IMG/VR virus record: IMGVR_UViG_3300021180_000003
Coordinates: 1-32,835 of that record
Direction: 5' to 3' (one strand)
DNA from: a virus
DNA length: 32,835 nt
Positions 16,527 to 23,071 of the stretch are shown here, in pieces. The notes below the pieces were generated by a model, which was not told the DNA's origin, did not search any database, and saw nothing but the letters and a program-made list of their open reading frames with translations. The position numbers and the translations under genes are program-made. Numbering within the stretch: position 1 is the stretch's first letter; the number at the start of each line of letters is the position of its first letter.

Positions 16527-16541
16527 ACACGTAAAGTCAAC
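16512..16541 (-). promoter_or_regulatory. Copy 2 of the 17-bp element, possible second leftward promoter/operator
   Basis: The element GTACACnnnAAGTCAAC lies at 16525-16541. On the minus strand it gives -35 TTGACT (16540-16535), 17-bp spacer, and a weak -10 TACTTT. It overlaps the -10 and start region of the rightward promoter, so a bound regulator would affect both directions. Confidence 0.5.
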
Positions 16542-16553
16542 TTGGAGATTGAT

Positions 16554-16742
16554 ATGTTAGATTTACTGAATTCTTTAGATGAGATGATTGACGATCATAT
16601 GTGGAAGATGAATCAGAATATTGATGCTAATACTTTAGGGGATATGCTTCAGGCGATAAAACATTTGCGAACGCTTTGTGAATCTCGCGGTGTTATTGAA
16701 ATGGCGTATATAATGAAGAGGTATGTTCATGAGAGAGATTAA
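16554..16742 (+). CDS. 62-residue early protein, unknown
   Basis: Start chosen at ATG 16554 with TTGGAG upstream (spacing seven). The product is helical and acidic (LDLLNSLDEMIDDHMWKMNQ, LQAIKHLRTLCESRG). It is the first gene of the rightward unit and overlaps the next micro-ORF by 14 bases. I do not recognise the family. Confidence 0.6.
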   Translation: MLDLLNSLDEMIDDHMWKMNQNIDANTLGDMLQAIKHLRTLCESRGVIEMAYIMKRYVHERD

Positions 16743-16821
16743 ATTTCGTTTATGGAATAAAAAAGAATCTAGTTGGAACGATGATTTTCTTTTATTAGAT
16801 AGAAAGAAGAAAAATAAATGA
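16729..16821 (+). CDS. 30-residue YopX-like N-terminal fragment
   Basis: ATG 16729 lies in the end of the preceding gene and the stop overlaps the ATG of the next gene (ATGA). The sequence starts MREIKFRLWNKKESSWNDD, which is the classic N-terminal motif of YopX-family phage proteins (usually well over 100 residues). The rest of the domain is missing, so this is either a remnant that survives for coupling or a micro-protein. The family function is not known. Confidence 0.5.
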   Translation: MREIKFRLWNKKESSWNDDFLLLDRKKKNK

Positions 16822-17030
16822 CAGGACCAGAAAAAATAAAATGGTTACGTACTAGCCTACAAATGACTACACATGAGTTTGGAATTGCTATTGGGCTGAG
16901 AGGACGCTCAGCTATCACTAAGTATGAGAAAGGATATCGCAAACCTTCCTTTGAAACCTTGGCGCGCATTATAAAGCTAGCCAAGCAATACAATATCAAA
17001 GTAGCTCCTCAAGAATTAAGACCTTTGTAA
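16818..17030 (+). CDS. Cro-like HTH transcription regulator
   Basis: 70 residues with an XRE/Cro-type helix-turn-helix: helix 2 THEFGIAIGL, turn, recognition helix RSAITKYEKG (about residues 18-40), followed by a support helix (ETLARIIKLAKQY). It has no C-terminal dimerisation or cleavage domain, so it resembles Cro or a small repressor and not CI. It lies between the control region and the replication genes, as cro does in lambdoid phages. The 17-bp elements are candidate binding sites (inference). Confidence 0.75.
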   Translation: MTGPEKIKWLRTSLQMTTHEFGIAIGLRGRSAITKYEKGYRKPSFETLARIIKLAKQYNIKVAPQELRPL

Positions 17031-17078
17031 TTTTTTTATCCTAGTTTTAGATAAAGCACAAAAAGACCCATCTTGATT

Positions 17079-17108
17079 TTGACTCATATCGATGTAAAGA
17101 AATATACT
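17079..17108 (+). promoter_or_regulatory. Promoter for the replication genes
   Basis: -35 TTGACT (17079-17084), 18-bp spacer, -10 TATACT (17103-17108). The predicted start is next to the inverted repeat at 17118-17136. It lies about 160 bases upstream of the O-like gene. Confidence 0.55.
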
Positions 17109-17117
17109 GTAGAACTA

Positions 17118-17136
17118 CTAGATGATATTCATCTAG
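17118..17136. promoter_or_regulatory. Perfect 8+3+8 inverted repeat, possible operator
   Basis: CTAGATGA-TAT-TCATCTAG is a perfect inverted repeat just after the predicted transcription start. It could be an operator for the replication promoter or a 5' hairpin in the RNA. Confidence 0.5.
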
Positions 17137-17176
17137 ACAAAAAAAGACCCCTACTGCCACTAAACAGTAAGGGCCA
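17137..17176 (-). terminator. Possible leftward terminator / RNA hairpin
   Basis: Read on the minus strand, CCCTTACTG, an 8-base loop and CAGTAGGGG form a stem with one bulge followed by T7. It would stop transcripts coming leftward from the replication region. On the + strand the same DNA gives a leader hairpin without a T run. The rest of 17177-17270 shows no gene; it ends in AGAGGACACTTAGT, the RBS region of the O-like gene. Confidence 0.45.
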
Positions 17177-17270
17177 AAATCAACAGAGGTTCGTGGCCTC
17201 CGTATCCCCATAAAGATACTAAAAGCCCGTCTTTCTGTCTACATCTTTTCACCTAAAGAGGACACTTAGT

Positions 17271-18023
17271 ATGTTTCCAGCGCAGGCAATAAATCAATAT
17301 CTTTCTACTAATCCAGATATATCGTCAAAAGAATATACAACTCTTTGCGCTTTATCTTCTTATTTTGGAGACAAGATTGAGTGTTGGCCAAAACAAAAAA
17401 CATTATCTGAACGAACCAAACTATCCATTAGAACCATTAAAAGGGCCATTCAGCTTCTAAAAGAAAAAGGTTTAATTTTAGTCAAAAAGGTCAGATATCT
17501 TAACCATTATTTTTTAAACACTGATTTCTTCAAGGGCCTTATTCCGCGGGTTTCTGTCACCTCTAAAGTGCCACTCTGGCCCCTTAGAAGTAAACAAAGA
17601 AATAAAGAAGAAATATTAAACGTGTGTGATAACGAACGTCGTATGTATGGAGATAAAAATATGAACAACACACAGGATATATTATTGGATAAATTTGAAC
17701 CCAATGAATATGCTCGGCAGCTGGCAGCTACTAAGGGGATTGATTTAGAGCTAGAGACTGAAAAGTTCAAGAATTATTACAAGGCAAAAGGAAAATTATT
17801 TATTCATCTACACCCGTTATTTACTAATTGGCTGTTAACCATTCAACCACGCATAGGAAATGCAAATCATGGAACAAGGAAATCTGGCTCCGATATTATA
17901 TGGGACTCTTACCGAAGAAACTGTCCTGAAGACTTCAATGCCGTCCAACGACGTGAGAAGGACGTTGCCACGCAAGTGGACGGACCGGCTCTTCTCCCGA
18001 TTGAGTGTGATATACCTTTCTAA
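17271..18023 (+). CDS. Replication initiator, lambda O-like
   Basis: 250 residues. Residues 20-95 form a winged helix-turn-helix of the kind at the N terminus of phage replication proteins (LCALSSYFGDKIECWPKQKT, LSERTKLSIRTIKRAIQLLK, EKGLILVKK). Such proteins bind iterons at the origin and recruit the helicase loader. The middle is a polar linker, and residues 145-195 form a second helical domain. The C-terminal 54 residues overlap the next gene in another frame. Gene order with a P-like partner supports the call. No clear iterons are seen inside the gene. Confidence 0.65.
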   Translation: MFPAQAINQYLSTNPDISSKEYTTLCALSSYFGDKIECWPKQKTLSERTKLSIRTIKRAIQLLKEKGLILVKKVRYLNHYFLNTDFFKGLIPRVSVTSKVPLWPLRSKQRNKEEILNVCDNERRMYGDKNMNNTQDILLDKFEPNEYARQLAATKGIDLELETEKFKNYYKAKGKLFIHLHPLFTNWLLTIQPRIGNANHGTRKSGSDIIWDSYRRNCPEDFNAVQRREKDVATQVDGPALLPIECDIPF

Positions 18024-18678
18024 ATGGGACAATTTATTTGCAAACAATCCTGAAAAGCTAGAAATCGCTCATGAGATATGGGGAGAGGTTTTAGCTGAAT
18101 GCACTGGAGAACAGATTAAGAAGGGCTTGGATATGTGTCTAAAAACCCATGAATGGCCTCCTGGAGCAACGCAATTCAAAAACCTATGTCTAGATGACCC
18201 TTTAACGCCAAATGAGCGTGTAGCTCTTCGTAGGGCCTCAGAGAAAGATTTTGGTCATCCAGTGACATTGCTGGCTTACCAGAAAGTTGGTCAGTGGGAT
18301 ATGGAGCATGATTCTCAGGATGTCTTGGTGAAGAAATGGGCTGTTGCATATAAAGAAGCTGTGGAAGACCATAGAAAGGGGGTGCGTCCTCGTCCGTTGA
18401 AGCCGTTACATCCAGAAATAAAGCAGGTGATACATCATGTCTGTGAAACATTTGGGCTGACGTTCCACGACAGGCTTGTCAGGGTTAGGGAGGAAAATGA
18501 AGCTTTACAGATTGAGCATCCTAAGTGGGATAGAGAAAAGTATGAATTTAGTATGGCGACTTTCGATCAAGCTTATGCGGATGAGAGAAAGCGCTACCTA
18601 GTGAAACTGAGTGAAGTAGAAGCGCTTAATCTTGGGAGAGATGATGCTTACGATAGAAGAAGGTTTATGGGAGAATGA
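17860..18678 (+). CDS. Replicative helicase loader, lambda P-like
   Basis: 272 residues; a start at the in-frame ATG 17869 (AGGA at a better distance) would give 269. Residues 45-115 (WTDRLFSRLSVIYLSKWDNLF, then IAHEIWGEVLAECTGEQIKKGL, WPPGATQFKNLC) fit the P family pattern, in which a Trp-rich helix is followed by a helix pair and W-P-sP-eF--LC. P proteins load the host DnaB helicase. It overlaps the O-like gene by 155-164 bases, which is unusually long. The last + strand gene of this unit; its stop is directly followed by the end of the convergent unit. Confidence 0.65.
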   Translation: MQIMEQGNLAPILYGTLTEETVLKTSMPSNDVRRTLPRKWTDRLFSRLSVIYLSKWDNLFANNPEKLEIAHEIWGEVLAECTGEQIKKGLDMCLKTHEWPPGATQFKNLCLDDPLTPNERVALRRASEKDFGHPVTLLAYQKVGQWDMEHDSQDVLVKKWAVAYKEAVEDHRKGVRPRPLKPLHPEIKQVIHHVCETFGLTFHDRLVRVREENEALQIEHPKWDREKYEFSMATFDQAYADERKRYLVKLSEVEALNLGRDDAYDRRRFMGE

Positions 18679-18906
18679 TTAAGCCTTTATCTTCATGGTG
18701 GAAATAGGTGGAGGTTCTTGTCGTGCATTTATCACTGATGGCAGTGATTTTAAGCGGGCTTCTTCTATCATCATGTCCATCCGTATTGATGAATATCCTG
18801 GGATTATATTTGCTAACTGTGAATGCAATCTTTGTTTCTTTTTATCCAAAGCGCTTTCGTGATGTTTACTGAGCATTCTATTGTAGAGACGTAGATTATG
18901 TTTCAT
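18679..18906 (-). CDS. 75-residue basic protein, unknown
   Basis: Last gene of the leftward accessory unit, with its stop immediately beside the stop of the P-like gene. The N-terminal half is basic and helical (LYNRMLSKHHESALDKKKQ), the C-terminal half is less ordered. A terminator between the two convergent genes is not visible. I do not recognise the family. The 52 bases up to 18958 hold no gene. Confidence 0.55.
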   Translation of the reverse strand: MKHNLRLYNRMLSKHHESALDKKKQRLHSQLANIIPGYSSIRMDMMIEEARLKSLPSVINARQEPPPISTMKIKA

Positions 18907-18958
18907 TGTTATACCAATTTCTAAATCCCGTTAATTTTGAAGATCTTCTAATCATTAT

Positions 18959-19213
18959 TTAAATACTCTCTTTAAATACTTCATAATCTTCAGGATCTAT
19001 AAGCCATGAACGACCTGTATTGGGGCAGTTGATTAACATCTCTATGAGTTGCTGCCAGCGAATTTGCAATTCTCCTTCTGTATTAAATTGCTCTATTTGC
19101 TCCTTATCTCCTCGCACATAAATGATGTCTAATATTCTATAATTATGAAACCTATTCATGAAGACAGCTCCACTTTCAGGGTTTAATATTTTTCCATCGA
19201 ATATAATCCACAT
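18959..19213 (-). CDS. 84-residue accessory protein, unknown
   Basis: Frame of 84 residues with WIIFDGKILNPESGAVFMNRF at the start and a helical segment with IRWQQLIEMLINCPNTGRSWL. The N-terminal pattern, a short beta-hairpin with a 'NP-SG' turn, recalls small hypothetical phage proteins in accessory operons. It follows the 19216 gene by two bases. Function unknown. Confidence 0.6.
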   Translation of the reverse strand: MWIIFDGKILNPESGAVFMNRFHNYRILDIIYVRGDKEQIEQFNTEGELQIRWQQLIEMLINCPNTGRSWLIDPEDYEVFKESI

Positions 19214-19215
19214 AA

Positions 19216-19458
19216 TTATGTCTCCTTAGGGCTGTATAATTTTTCTTCATAATTACCTTTCATTTCAAATATACCTTCCTCGACATCGTTAAGAAAAGTG
19301 AAATATTCAACCATCCTTGTGGACGGAATGTATCCAAGTGCATATGCATTTTCCATAGATAAGGTCTCAATTTCTCTGACATCAATCCCGTTTGTTTGTT
19401 CGATTGCTTGTTTTACTTCTTCAAGAGAAGATGCACGGAAATCACGTAAAGCACCCAT
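19216..19458 (-). CDS. 80-residue accessory protein, unknown
   Basis: Start overlaps the stop of the upstream micro-ORF (TAATG). Acidic and helical (LEEVKQAIEQTNGIDVREIE, FLNDVEEGIFEMKGNYEEK). Coupled to the next gene by a two-base gap. Function unknown. Confidence 0.6.
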   Translation of the reverse strand: MGALRDFRASSLEEVKQAIEQTNGIDVREIETLSMENAYALGYIPSTRMVEYFTFLNDVEEGIFEMKGNYEEKLYSPKET

Positions 19459-19532
19459 TATGACATCTCCTTTATATTTTCTTCTATTACTTCGAGAGTA
19501 AATTGATGCAAGAGTTTTGGGTCAAATTTCAT
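19458..19532 (-). CDS. 24-residue micro-ORF
   Basis: ATG 19532 has TGAGGATTAATCAC upstream and lies four bases after the stop of the DUF551 gene; its TAA overlaps the next ATG. It reads MKFDPKLLHQFTLEVIEENI-. It may be a translated peptide or only a coupling relay. Confidence 0.35.
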   Translation of the reverse strand: MKFDPKLLHQFTLEVIEENIKEMS

Positions 19533-19536
19533 GTGA

Positions 19537-19812
19537 TTAATCCTCAGGCAATTCAAGTAAGGGCGTCCAATGAGTTACATTTTCAATCGCGAACGGTATA
19601 GAAGATTGTGTAAACCAAAATTTAAACTCCCCACCATCTCCTTTAGCATGCATATAGCGACCGATTTGCTGCCCATCCTTTTTATCAACGAAAATAACTT
19701 TTTCGTTGATAGGAGGCATCTTGTCTTCGCAATGCATCCACTGGTGAGAGCATTCCAAATTAAGCCGTTTAAATTCTTTTCTTAGAAAATTTTCTACTTC
19801 TGAATCTGTCAT
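19537..19812 (-). CDS. DUF551 family protein, copy 1
   Basis: 91 residues. After a 20-residue helical lead the body begins HQWMHCEDKMPPINEKVIFVD and ends ENVTHWTPLLELPED. The pattern W-----D-lP, a central strand pair, and THW-PLpelP is DUF551, a small family common in phages of enterobacteria and relatives, of unknown function. One of three tandem copies; a fourth lies at 23860. Confidence 0.75.
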   Translation of the reverse strand: MTDSEVENFLRKEFKRLNLECSHQWMHCEDKMPPINEKVIFVDKKDGQQIGRYMHAKGDGGEFKFWFTQSSIPFAIENVTHWTPLLELPED

Positions 19813-20064
19813 TTATCTATCTCCGGGCAATTCAGGCAAAGGCATCCAGTGGGTTACTTGATCGAGAATCCAATAATCATCTCCTTTTAACCATTTTATT
19901 GGATGAGATTGGTTTTTGTCTTTCGATTTATGTAAGTATGCCTTTTCTGCTTCCGTATATCCTTCAATCGCGATTAACACATAGTCTGATTCCCAATAAT
20001 TCGAGAATGTATTCCTGTATTCAATTAATGTAGGCATTTTCTCAGAACATTTAATCCATGTCAT
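19813..20064 (-). CDS. DUF551 family protein, copy 2
   Basis: 83 residues with the DUF551 start MTWIKCSEKMPTL and end LDQVTHWMPLPELPGD, the best match of the set to the family end. It is the most compact copy, without the helical lead of copy 1. It overlaps copy 3 by 14 bases and adjoins copy 1. The core between the ends differs greatly from the other copies, so the duplications are old or the genes arrived separately. Confidence 0.8.
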   Translation of the reverse strand: MTWIKCSEKMPTLIEYRNTFSNYWESDYVLIAIEGYTEAEKAYLHKSKDKNQSHPIKWLKGDDYWILDQVTHWMPLPELPGDR

Positions 20065-20407
20065 TTTCTTGCTCCGGCAGGGAAAGAAGATCCGGCAGGG
20101 GAAGAAGAGGCATCCAGTGGGTTACGTCTAATAAATCGTAATCATTGTCTTCCGCAAACCAATAAAGTTCCCCAATATTTTCGGAGCTTTTAATTAAAAC
20201 TCCGACTTTTCTATATTTAAAGCTACCAATTTTTAAGGCAACCATGACTTCTTCTGATTCTGAGTTAAAAGTGCCATAAGAATTTGGCTCTGTTAACTCA
20301 GGCAGTCTATCTTTGCAGTATATCCATTGGTGGTAGCAAATTTTATCGGCACAATATCTCGCTGTTTGAGAATATTTTTCTGCTTCAGATTTATTTTTTT
20401 CAGTCAT
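20051..20407 (-). CDS. DUF551 family protein, copy 3
   Basis: 118 residues. A helical lead (KSEAEKYSQTARYC) precedes HQWIYCKDRLPEL, and the domain ends LLDVTHWMPLLPLPD, then a 20-residue acidic tail. The same HQW(M/I)-C-D lead is seen in copy 1, so these two share a longer ancestor. Coupled by ATGA overlap to the upstream gene. Confidence 0.8.
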   Translation of the reverse strand: MTEKNKSEAEKYSQTARYCADKICYHQWIYCKDRLPELTEPNSYGTFNSESEEVMVALKIGSFKYRKVGVLIKSSENIGELYWFAEDNDYDLLDVTHWMPLLPLPDLLSLPEQENDMD

Positions 20408-20715
20408 CGGAATAGCTCCATGTCATATAATTTATTAGCGGCCCATCTGGTTTCAGCGCTATTTACAACTATATCTATCGCTTTCTTCTTAGCATCATTC
20501 CATCCGCGCATGTATTCTTCTGATTTGGGTTCGGTGTAGATTTGCCAATTATCATAATCTTCGAAGCTTACTTTAAAGTCTAAGATTATTTTATGACCTA
20601 CTTCGTCTAGCAAAGTTCCATCAGATGTAAGCTCTATGTGTTCACCTCGTCCCCATACACTTCTCCTAATCTTCTTTCCATCCAGTAATGCTTGCATTGC
20701 TTCGCGGTCGTTCAT
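20404..20715 (-). CDS. 103-residue protein with GKKIRR-W module
   Basis: Residues 1-60 (REAMQALLDGKKIRRSVW, EHIELTSDGTLLDE, YDNWQIYTEP) show the pattern of small phage proteins in which a helix, a KGKKIRR-W loop and a W-IY-EP end form a compact fold. This pattern is also close to that of DUF2829-type proteins such as Tad2, an inhibitor of Thoeris signalling; the relation is only suggestive. The C-terminal helix (YMRGWNDAKKKAIDIVV) is a separate, common phage tail. Coupled on both sides. Confidence 0.65.
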   Translation of the reverse strand: MNDREAMQALLDGKKIRRSVWGRGEHIELTSDGTLLDEVGHKIILDFKVSFEDYDNWQIYTEPKSEEYMRGWNDAKKKAIDIVVNSAETRWAANKLYDMELFR

Positions 20716-20786
20716 ATTTTAAAGCTCCATTTTAGGTGATAACCTGGGAAAATATTTTTTGTGTTTCTTTCTTGTAACTGTTTCAT
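20712..20786 (-). CDS. 24-residue micro-ORF
   Basis: The ATG overlaps the stop of the upstream gene (TAATG) and its TGA overlaps the next ATG (ATGA), so the frame fits exactly. It reads MKQLQERNTKNIFPGYHLKW-. Translation is plausible as a relay; a function for the peptide is not supported. Confidence 0.4.
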   Translation of the reverse strand: MKQLQERNTKNIFPGYHLKWSFKI

Positions 20787-20989
20787 TACGCATTACTCCT
20801 CAATAATCTTAGATATGAATCTTGATAAACTGGCGGTTCTACAACTGCTGTAATGTGACTCATTCCCTGATTGTCTGCATAACAATAGATGGAGCAGAAA
20901 ATACCAAGAGGATCGCGATACAAGTCTTCGGATTCAAAGTTAATACGTCGTTTACAATTACTACATGCGATATGCCAATCTAATATCAT
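20786..20989 (-). CDS. 67-residue zinc-ribbon-like protein
   Basis: Two cysteine pairs, CSNC (about residues 9-12) and CSIYC (about 32-36), suggest a zinc ribbon. The rest includes LDWHIAC and a C-terminal segment with DSYLRLLRSN. Small proteins of this sort often bind nucleic acid or a host enzyme. Coupled by ATGA to the upstream gene. Confidence 0.6.
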   Translation of the reverse strand: MILDWHIACSNCKRRINFESEDLYRDPLGIFCSIYCYADNQGMSHITAVVEPPVYQDSYLRLLRSNA

Positions 20990-21231
20990 GATAATTTCTC
21001 CCTGATAAAATTATTAATCTCATCTTGCATTCCTTGTTCTTTTAACAGACCTTGCATAGCCTCCACTTGCGTTCTTGAAGCTTTAACTTGATCAGTCAAA
21101 ACGGCTATCATTTTATCTACGAATTTCTTAGTTTCCAGCATGGCATTCAAAGCACCAGTACTTATTTCTAAACCTGAATACTTTTCTGCCATTTCTTTAA
21201 TGACTTTTACTGCCTCTGGTTCGGTCTCCAT
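20986..21231 (-). CDS. 81-residue helical protein, unknown
   Basis: All-helical and amphipathic (VKVIKEMAEKYSGLE, KFVDKMIAVLTDQVKASRTQ, EAMQGLLKEQG), with heptad-like hydrophobic spacing, so a coiled coil is likely. Start overlaps the upstream stop (TAATG), stop overlaps the next start. Function unknown. Confidence 0.6.
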   Translation of the reverse strand: METEPEAVKVIKEMAEKYSGLEISTGALNAMLETKKFVDKMIAVLTDQVKASRTQVEAMQGLLKEQGMQDEINNFIREKLS

Positions 21232-21410
21232 TAATGCTTCTCCGTGAGTGATTTTTGTAAGACTAATAGCAATCCTTTTGCAGTAAGTTCAGGACAACTA
21301 CCGACCAATACTTCAGCCGTATCTATGATATCTTTAGCCTGCAATATTTTGCCTCTATTAAATGCATCCTCATTGATTCTATCGATATACTGCCATTCCT
21401 CTTTTGTCAT
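21231..21410 (-). CDS. 59-residue protein, unknown
   Basis: The frame reads MTKEEWQYIDRINEDAFNRG, then KDIIDTAEVLVGSCPELTAKGLL. It is helical and acidic and is one residue below a common 60-residue limit, so it is easily missed. Its stop overlaps the start of the next gene (TAATG). A + strand frame over the same bases is a shadow. Confidence 0.6.
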   Translation of the reverse strand: MTKEEWQYIDRINEDAFNRGKILQAKDIIDTAEVLVGSCPELTAKGLLLVLQKSLTEKH

Positions 21411-21445
21411 GACTAAGCTCCATTTAGTAATGTTTGAAACTGAGT

Positions 21446-21718
21446 TTACTTATAAATTATTGACACACTTTTTTGAACCACTAAGAACCAAAACCAACGC
21501 AAGGCTTCCGCATAATCAAATTTAGCGCCTGCGTCTACTAATATATCTAAATGTGCTTCACATGATGCTTCTGTTATCACGTAACCATCATTTTCAAACT
21601 GTTCTTCCGCTGCTGCTGCTGCATATTCAGCAGCTAAATATGAACTATTATTTGAAGAATCATTAATAAGATTTACCACTTCATCTAAAGAAAGAGCATT
21701 TTCGATTTGAATTGACAT
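21446..21718 (-). CDS. 90-residue Ala-rich protein, unknown
   Basis: RBS GGAGTAGTAAAA. An N-terminal helix (LDEVVNLINDSSNNS) is followed by an Ala-rich helix (LAAEYAAAAAEEQFE) and an aromatic end (YAEALRWFWFLVVQKS). The C-terminal part may be membrane-associated. I do not recognise the family. Confidence 0.6.
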   Translation of the reverse strand: MSIQIENALSLDEVVNLINDSSNNSSYLAAEYAAAAAEEQFENDGYVITEASCEAHLDILVDAGAKFDYAEALRWFWFLVVQKSVSIIYK

Positions 21719-21745
21719 TTTTACTACTCCTCAAGTGATTTTAAT

Positions 21746-21931
21746 TTAGTAAATTGCTTGACCGAATTCGTCAGTTTCTACATCCCAATCAACGTCGTTA
21801 TCATTAGCCTTTTCTAGTTCTAACGAATCTTTTAAGTTGAATTGATTTGTAATGTGCTCTTGCTCATCCAATTTTTTTTCACGACTTAAGTTAAAGTTAA
21901 TGAAATCAATTTCGTTTCTTGCACTGCTCAT
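21746..21931 (-). CDS. 61-residue acidic protein, unknown
   Basis: First gene of the leftward accessory unit. Start chosen at ATG 21931, six bases after GGGG; ATG 21937 abuts the RBS. The product is acidic (LELEKANDNDVDWDVETDEFG) and may be disordered. About 35 bases downstream of the predicted promoter start. Function unknown. Confidence 0.55.
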   Translation of the reverse strand: MSSARNEIDFINFNLSREKKLDEQEHITNQFNLKDSLELEKANDNDVDWDVETDEFGQAIY

Positions 21932-21969
21932 TATCATCCCCTTTGTTTATTTGCCCAACCCACAAGACA

Positions 21970-21999
21970 ACTATAACGTCGTGTACACTTCAAGTCAAC
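21970..21999 (-). promoter_or_regulatory. Leftward promoter, copy 3 of 17-bp element
   Basis: -35 TTGACT (21998-21993), 17-bp spacer, -10 TATAGT (21975-21970). The element GTACACnnnAAGTCAAC lies at 21983-21999. The spacer contains the palindrome GTGTACAC. It is the best promoter of the three copies and drives the accessory unit. Confidence 0.7.
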
Positions 22000-22013
22000 A
22001 ACAAATATGAAAT

Positions 22014-22042
22014 AATCTTTAAATATTTTGATTTATTATGAT
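22014..22042 (+). promoter_or_regulatory. Weak candidate rightward promoter
   Basis: A -10-like TATGAT lies at 22037-22042, followed by AAAGTGTG, but no good -35 is seen 16-18 bases upstream. A regulator or other -10 (TATAAC at 21972) is possible. Some promoter is needed here for the unit that starts at 22077. Confidence 0.3.
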
Positions 22043-22076
22043 AAAGTGTGCAGCATACAAAATGAGGTAAAGTTCG

Positions 22077-22478
22077 ATGCATAAAAATAATAGCAAAAAA
22101 CCTCGGGAAAATAAGGCTAAAGTTGCAACTGAGGAGCAAGAAGCAAGAGCATTGATGAAATGGGTAAGGACTATTGGGATCAAAAAATACCCTGAATTAG
22201 CGTTATTTTATCATATACCCAATGGCGAGAAGAGGAATGTGGTAACAGGAGCAAGATTGAAGGCAATGGGGGTGATGGCTGGCATTCCTGACTATCATTT
22301 GCCCGTTGGAAGAGGTCCAATTAATAGTCTTTACATTGAGCTTAAGAAAAGAAAAGCTGGAAGAGTAAATAAGAACCAAGTTGATTTATTAGAGCGATTA
22401 GAGCTTGAGAATAACAGAGTGGAGATCGCTAGAGGTTGGGAAGAAGCAGTTAAAATAATAGAGGAGTATTTAGGATGA
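22077..22478 (+). CDS. VRR-NUC domain nuclease
   Basis: 133 residues. The sequence has the VRR-NUC layout: an N-terminal helix (EEQEARALMKWV), ALFYHIPNGEKR, a helix with GARLKAMGVMAGIPD, and the catalytic strand LYIELKKRKAGR followed by NQVDLLERLE and a last helix with VEIARGWEEAVKII. The acidic D of GIPD, the E and K of IELK, and the Q of the next helix are the PD-(D/E)XK core. Phage VRR-NUC proteins act as structure-specific or Holliday-junction-type nucleases. Starts the rightward unit and overlaps the next gene by ATGA. Confidence 0.8.
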   Translation: MHKNNSKKPRENKAKVATEEQEARALMKWVRTIGIKKYPELALFYHIPNGEKRNVVTGARLKAMGVMAGIPDYHLPVGRGPINSLYIELKKRKAGRVNKNQVDLLERLELENNRVEIARGWEEAVKIIEEYLG

Positions 22479-22795
22479 AATGGTTTTGGAATAAGAAGGA
22501 AGGACATTGTGTATGCAATCTAAAATTGGACACAATAATGCGGCGTATAAATTTTTTAGAACAACGAGTTACTCTTCATTATGTAGATGTGCATGAGCAG
22601 CTGAAGAAATTAGAATTCACTGATGATGAACATACAAAATGGCTAATTGATACACGTAAAAGTATTGATCTTAGTATAGAGACAGCATTATCTATGTCTG
22701 ATATTGAAGATTGTATAGAAGATTTTTGCGGCGCTATATCACGTTTAAAGAGTAGAATAGAAGCATTAGAAAAGAAAGGAGGCAAGAAGAAATGA
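22475..22795 (+). CDS. 106-residue coiled-coil protein, unknown
   Basis: Starts in ATGA overlap with the nuclease gene. It carries an N-terminal C-V-C pair (HCVCNLKLD) and then long helices with heptad spacing (MRRINFLEQRVTLHYVDVHE, GAISRLKSRIEALEKKGG). It looks like an elongated coiled coil. Function unknown. Overlaps the next gene by ATGA. Confidence 0.6.
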   Translation: MKWFWNKKEGHCVCNLKLDTIMRRINFLEQRVTLHYVDVHEQLKKLEFTDDEHTKWLIDTRKSIDLSIETALSMSDIEDCIEDFCGAISRLKSRIEALEKKGGKKK

Positions 22796-22995
22796 GTGAT
22801 TTAACCAAAACTAATTCATCAATTTTCATATTAGCTAGTCAGATATTAGATATTTTAAACCGGGCTGGTATAGGCCATCTCCCAGATCATGAGGCTAATA
22901 TCTTGGAACGCACAGTAGATACTATAAGCGACATGATTAGAGCTCAGAGAGACATTAAGAGGGCCATAGAGGCTGATGCGGAATCTACTAACTGA
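22792..22995 (+). CDS. 67-residue helical protein, unknown
   Basis: ATGA overlap with the upstream gene. All-helical (IFILASQILDILNRAGIGH, LERTVDTISDMIRAQRDIKR). No motif recognised. Small early or middle gene. Confidence 0.55.
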   Translation: MSDLTKTNSSIFILASQILDILNRAGIGHLPDHEANILERTVDTISDMIRAQRDIKRAIEADAESTN

Positions 22996-23071
22996 CTAGA
23001 TAAGACATTAGATAAACCCATTCATTTGCGTAGTCATAATGATTGGATGTATTTACTGTACAGGAATAGTG

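Noticed and set aside
16769-16999. 76-residue minus frame over the Cro-like gene
   Set aside because: Antisense to a recognisable HTH gene; no RBS and odd composition.
17118-17136. Inverted repeat as a phage attachment site
   Set aside because: No integrase gene is near or anywhere in the genome; its place beside a promoter favours an operator or RNA hairpin.
21244-21525. 93-residue + strand frame
   Set aside because: It is antisense to the 59- and 90-residue minus genes, which fit the operon with overlapping stop/start codons.
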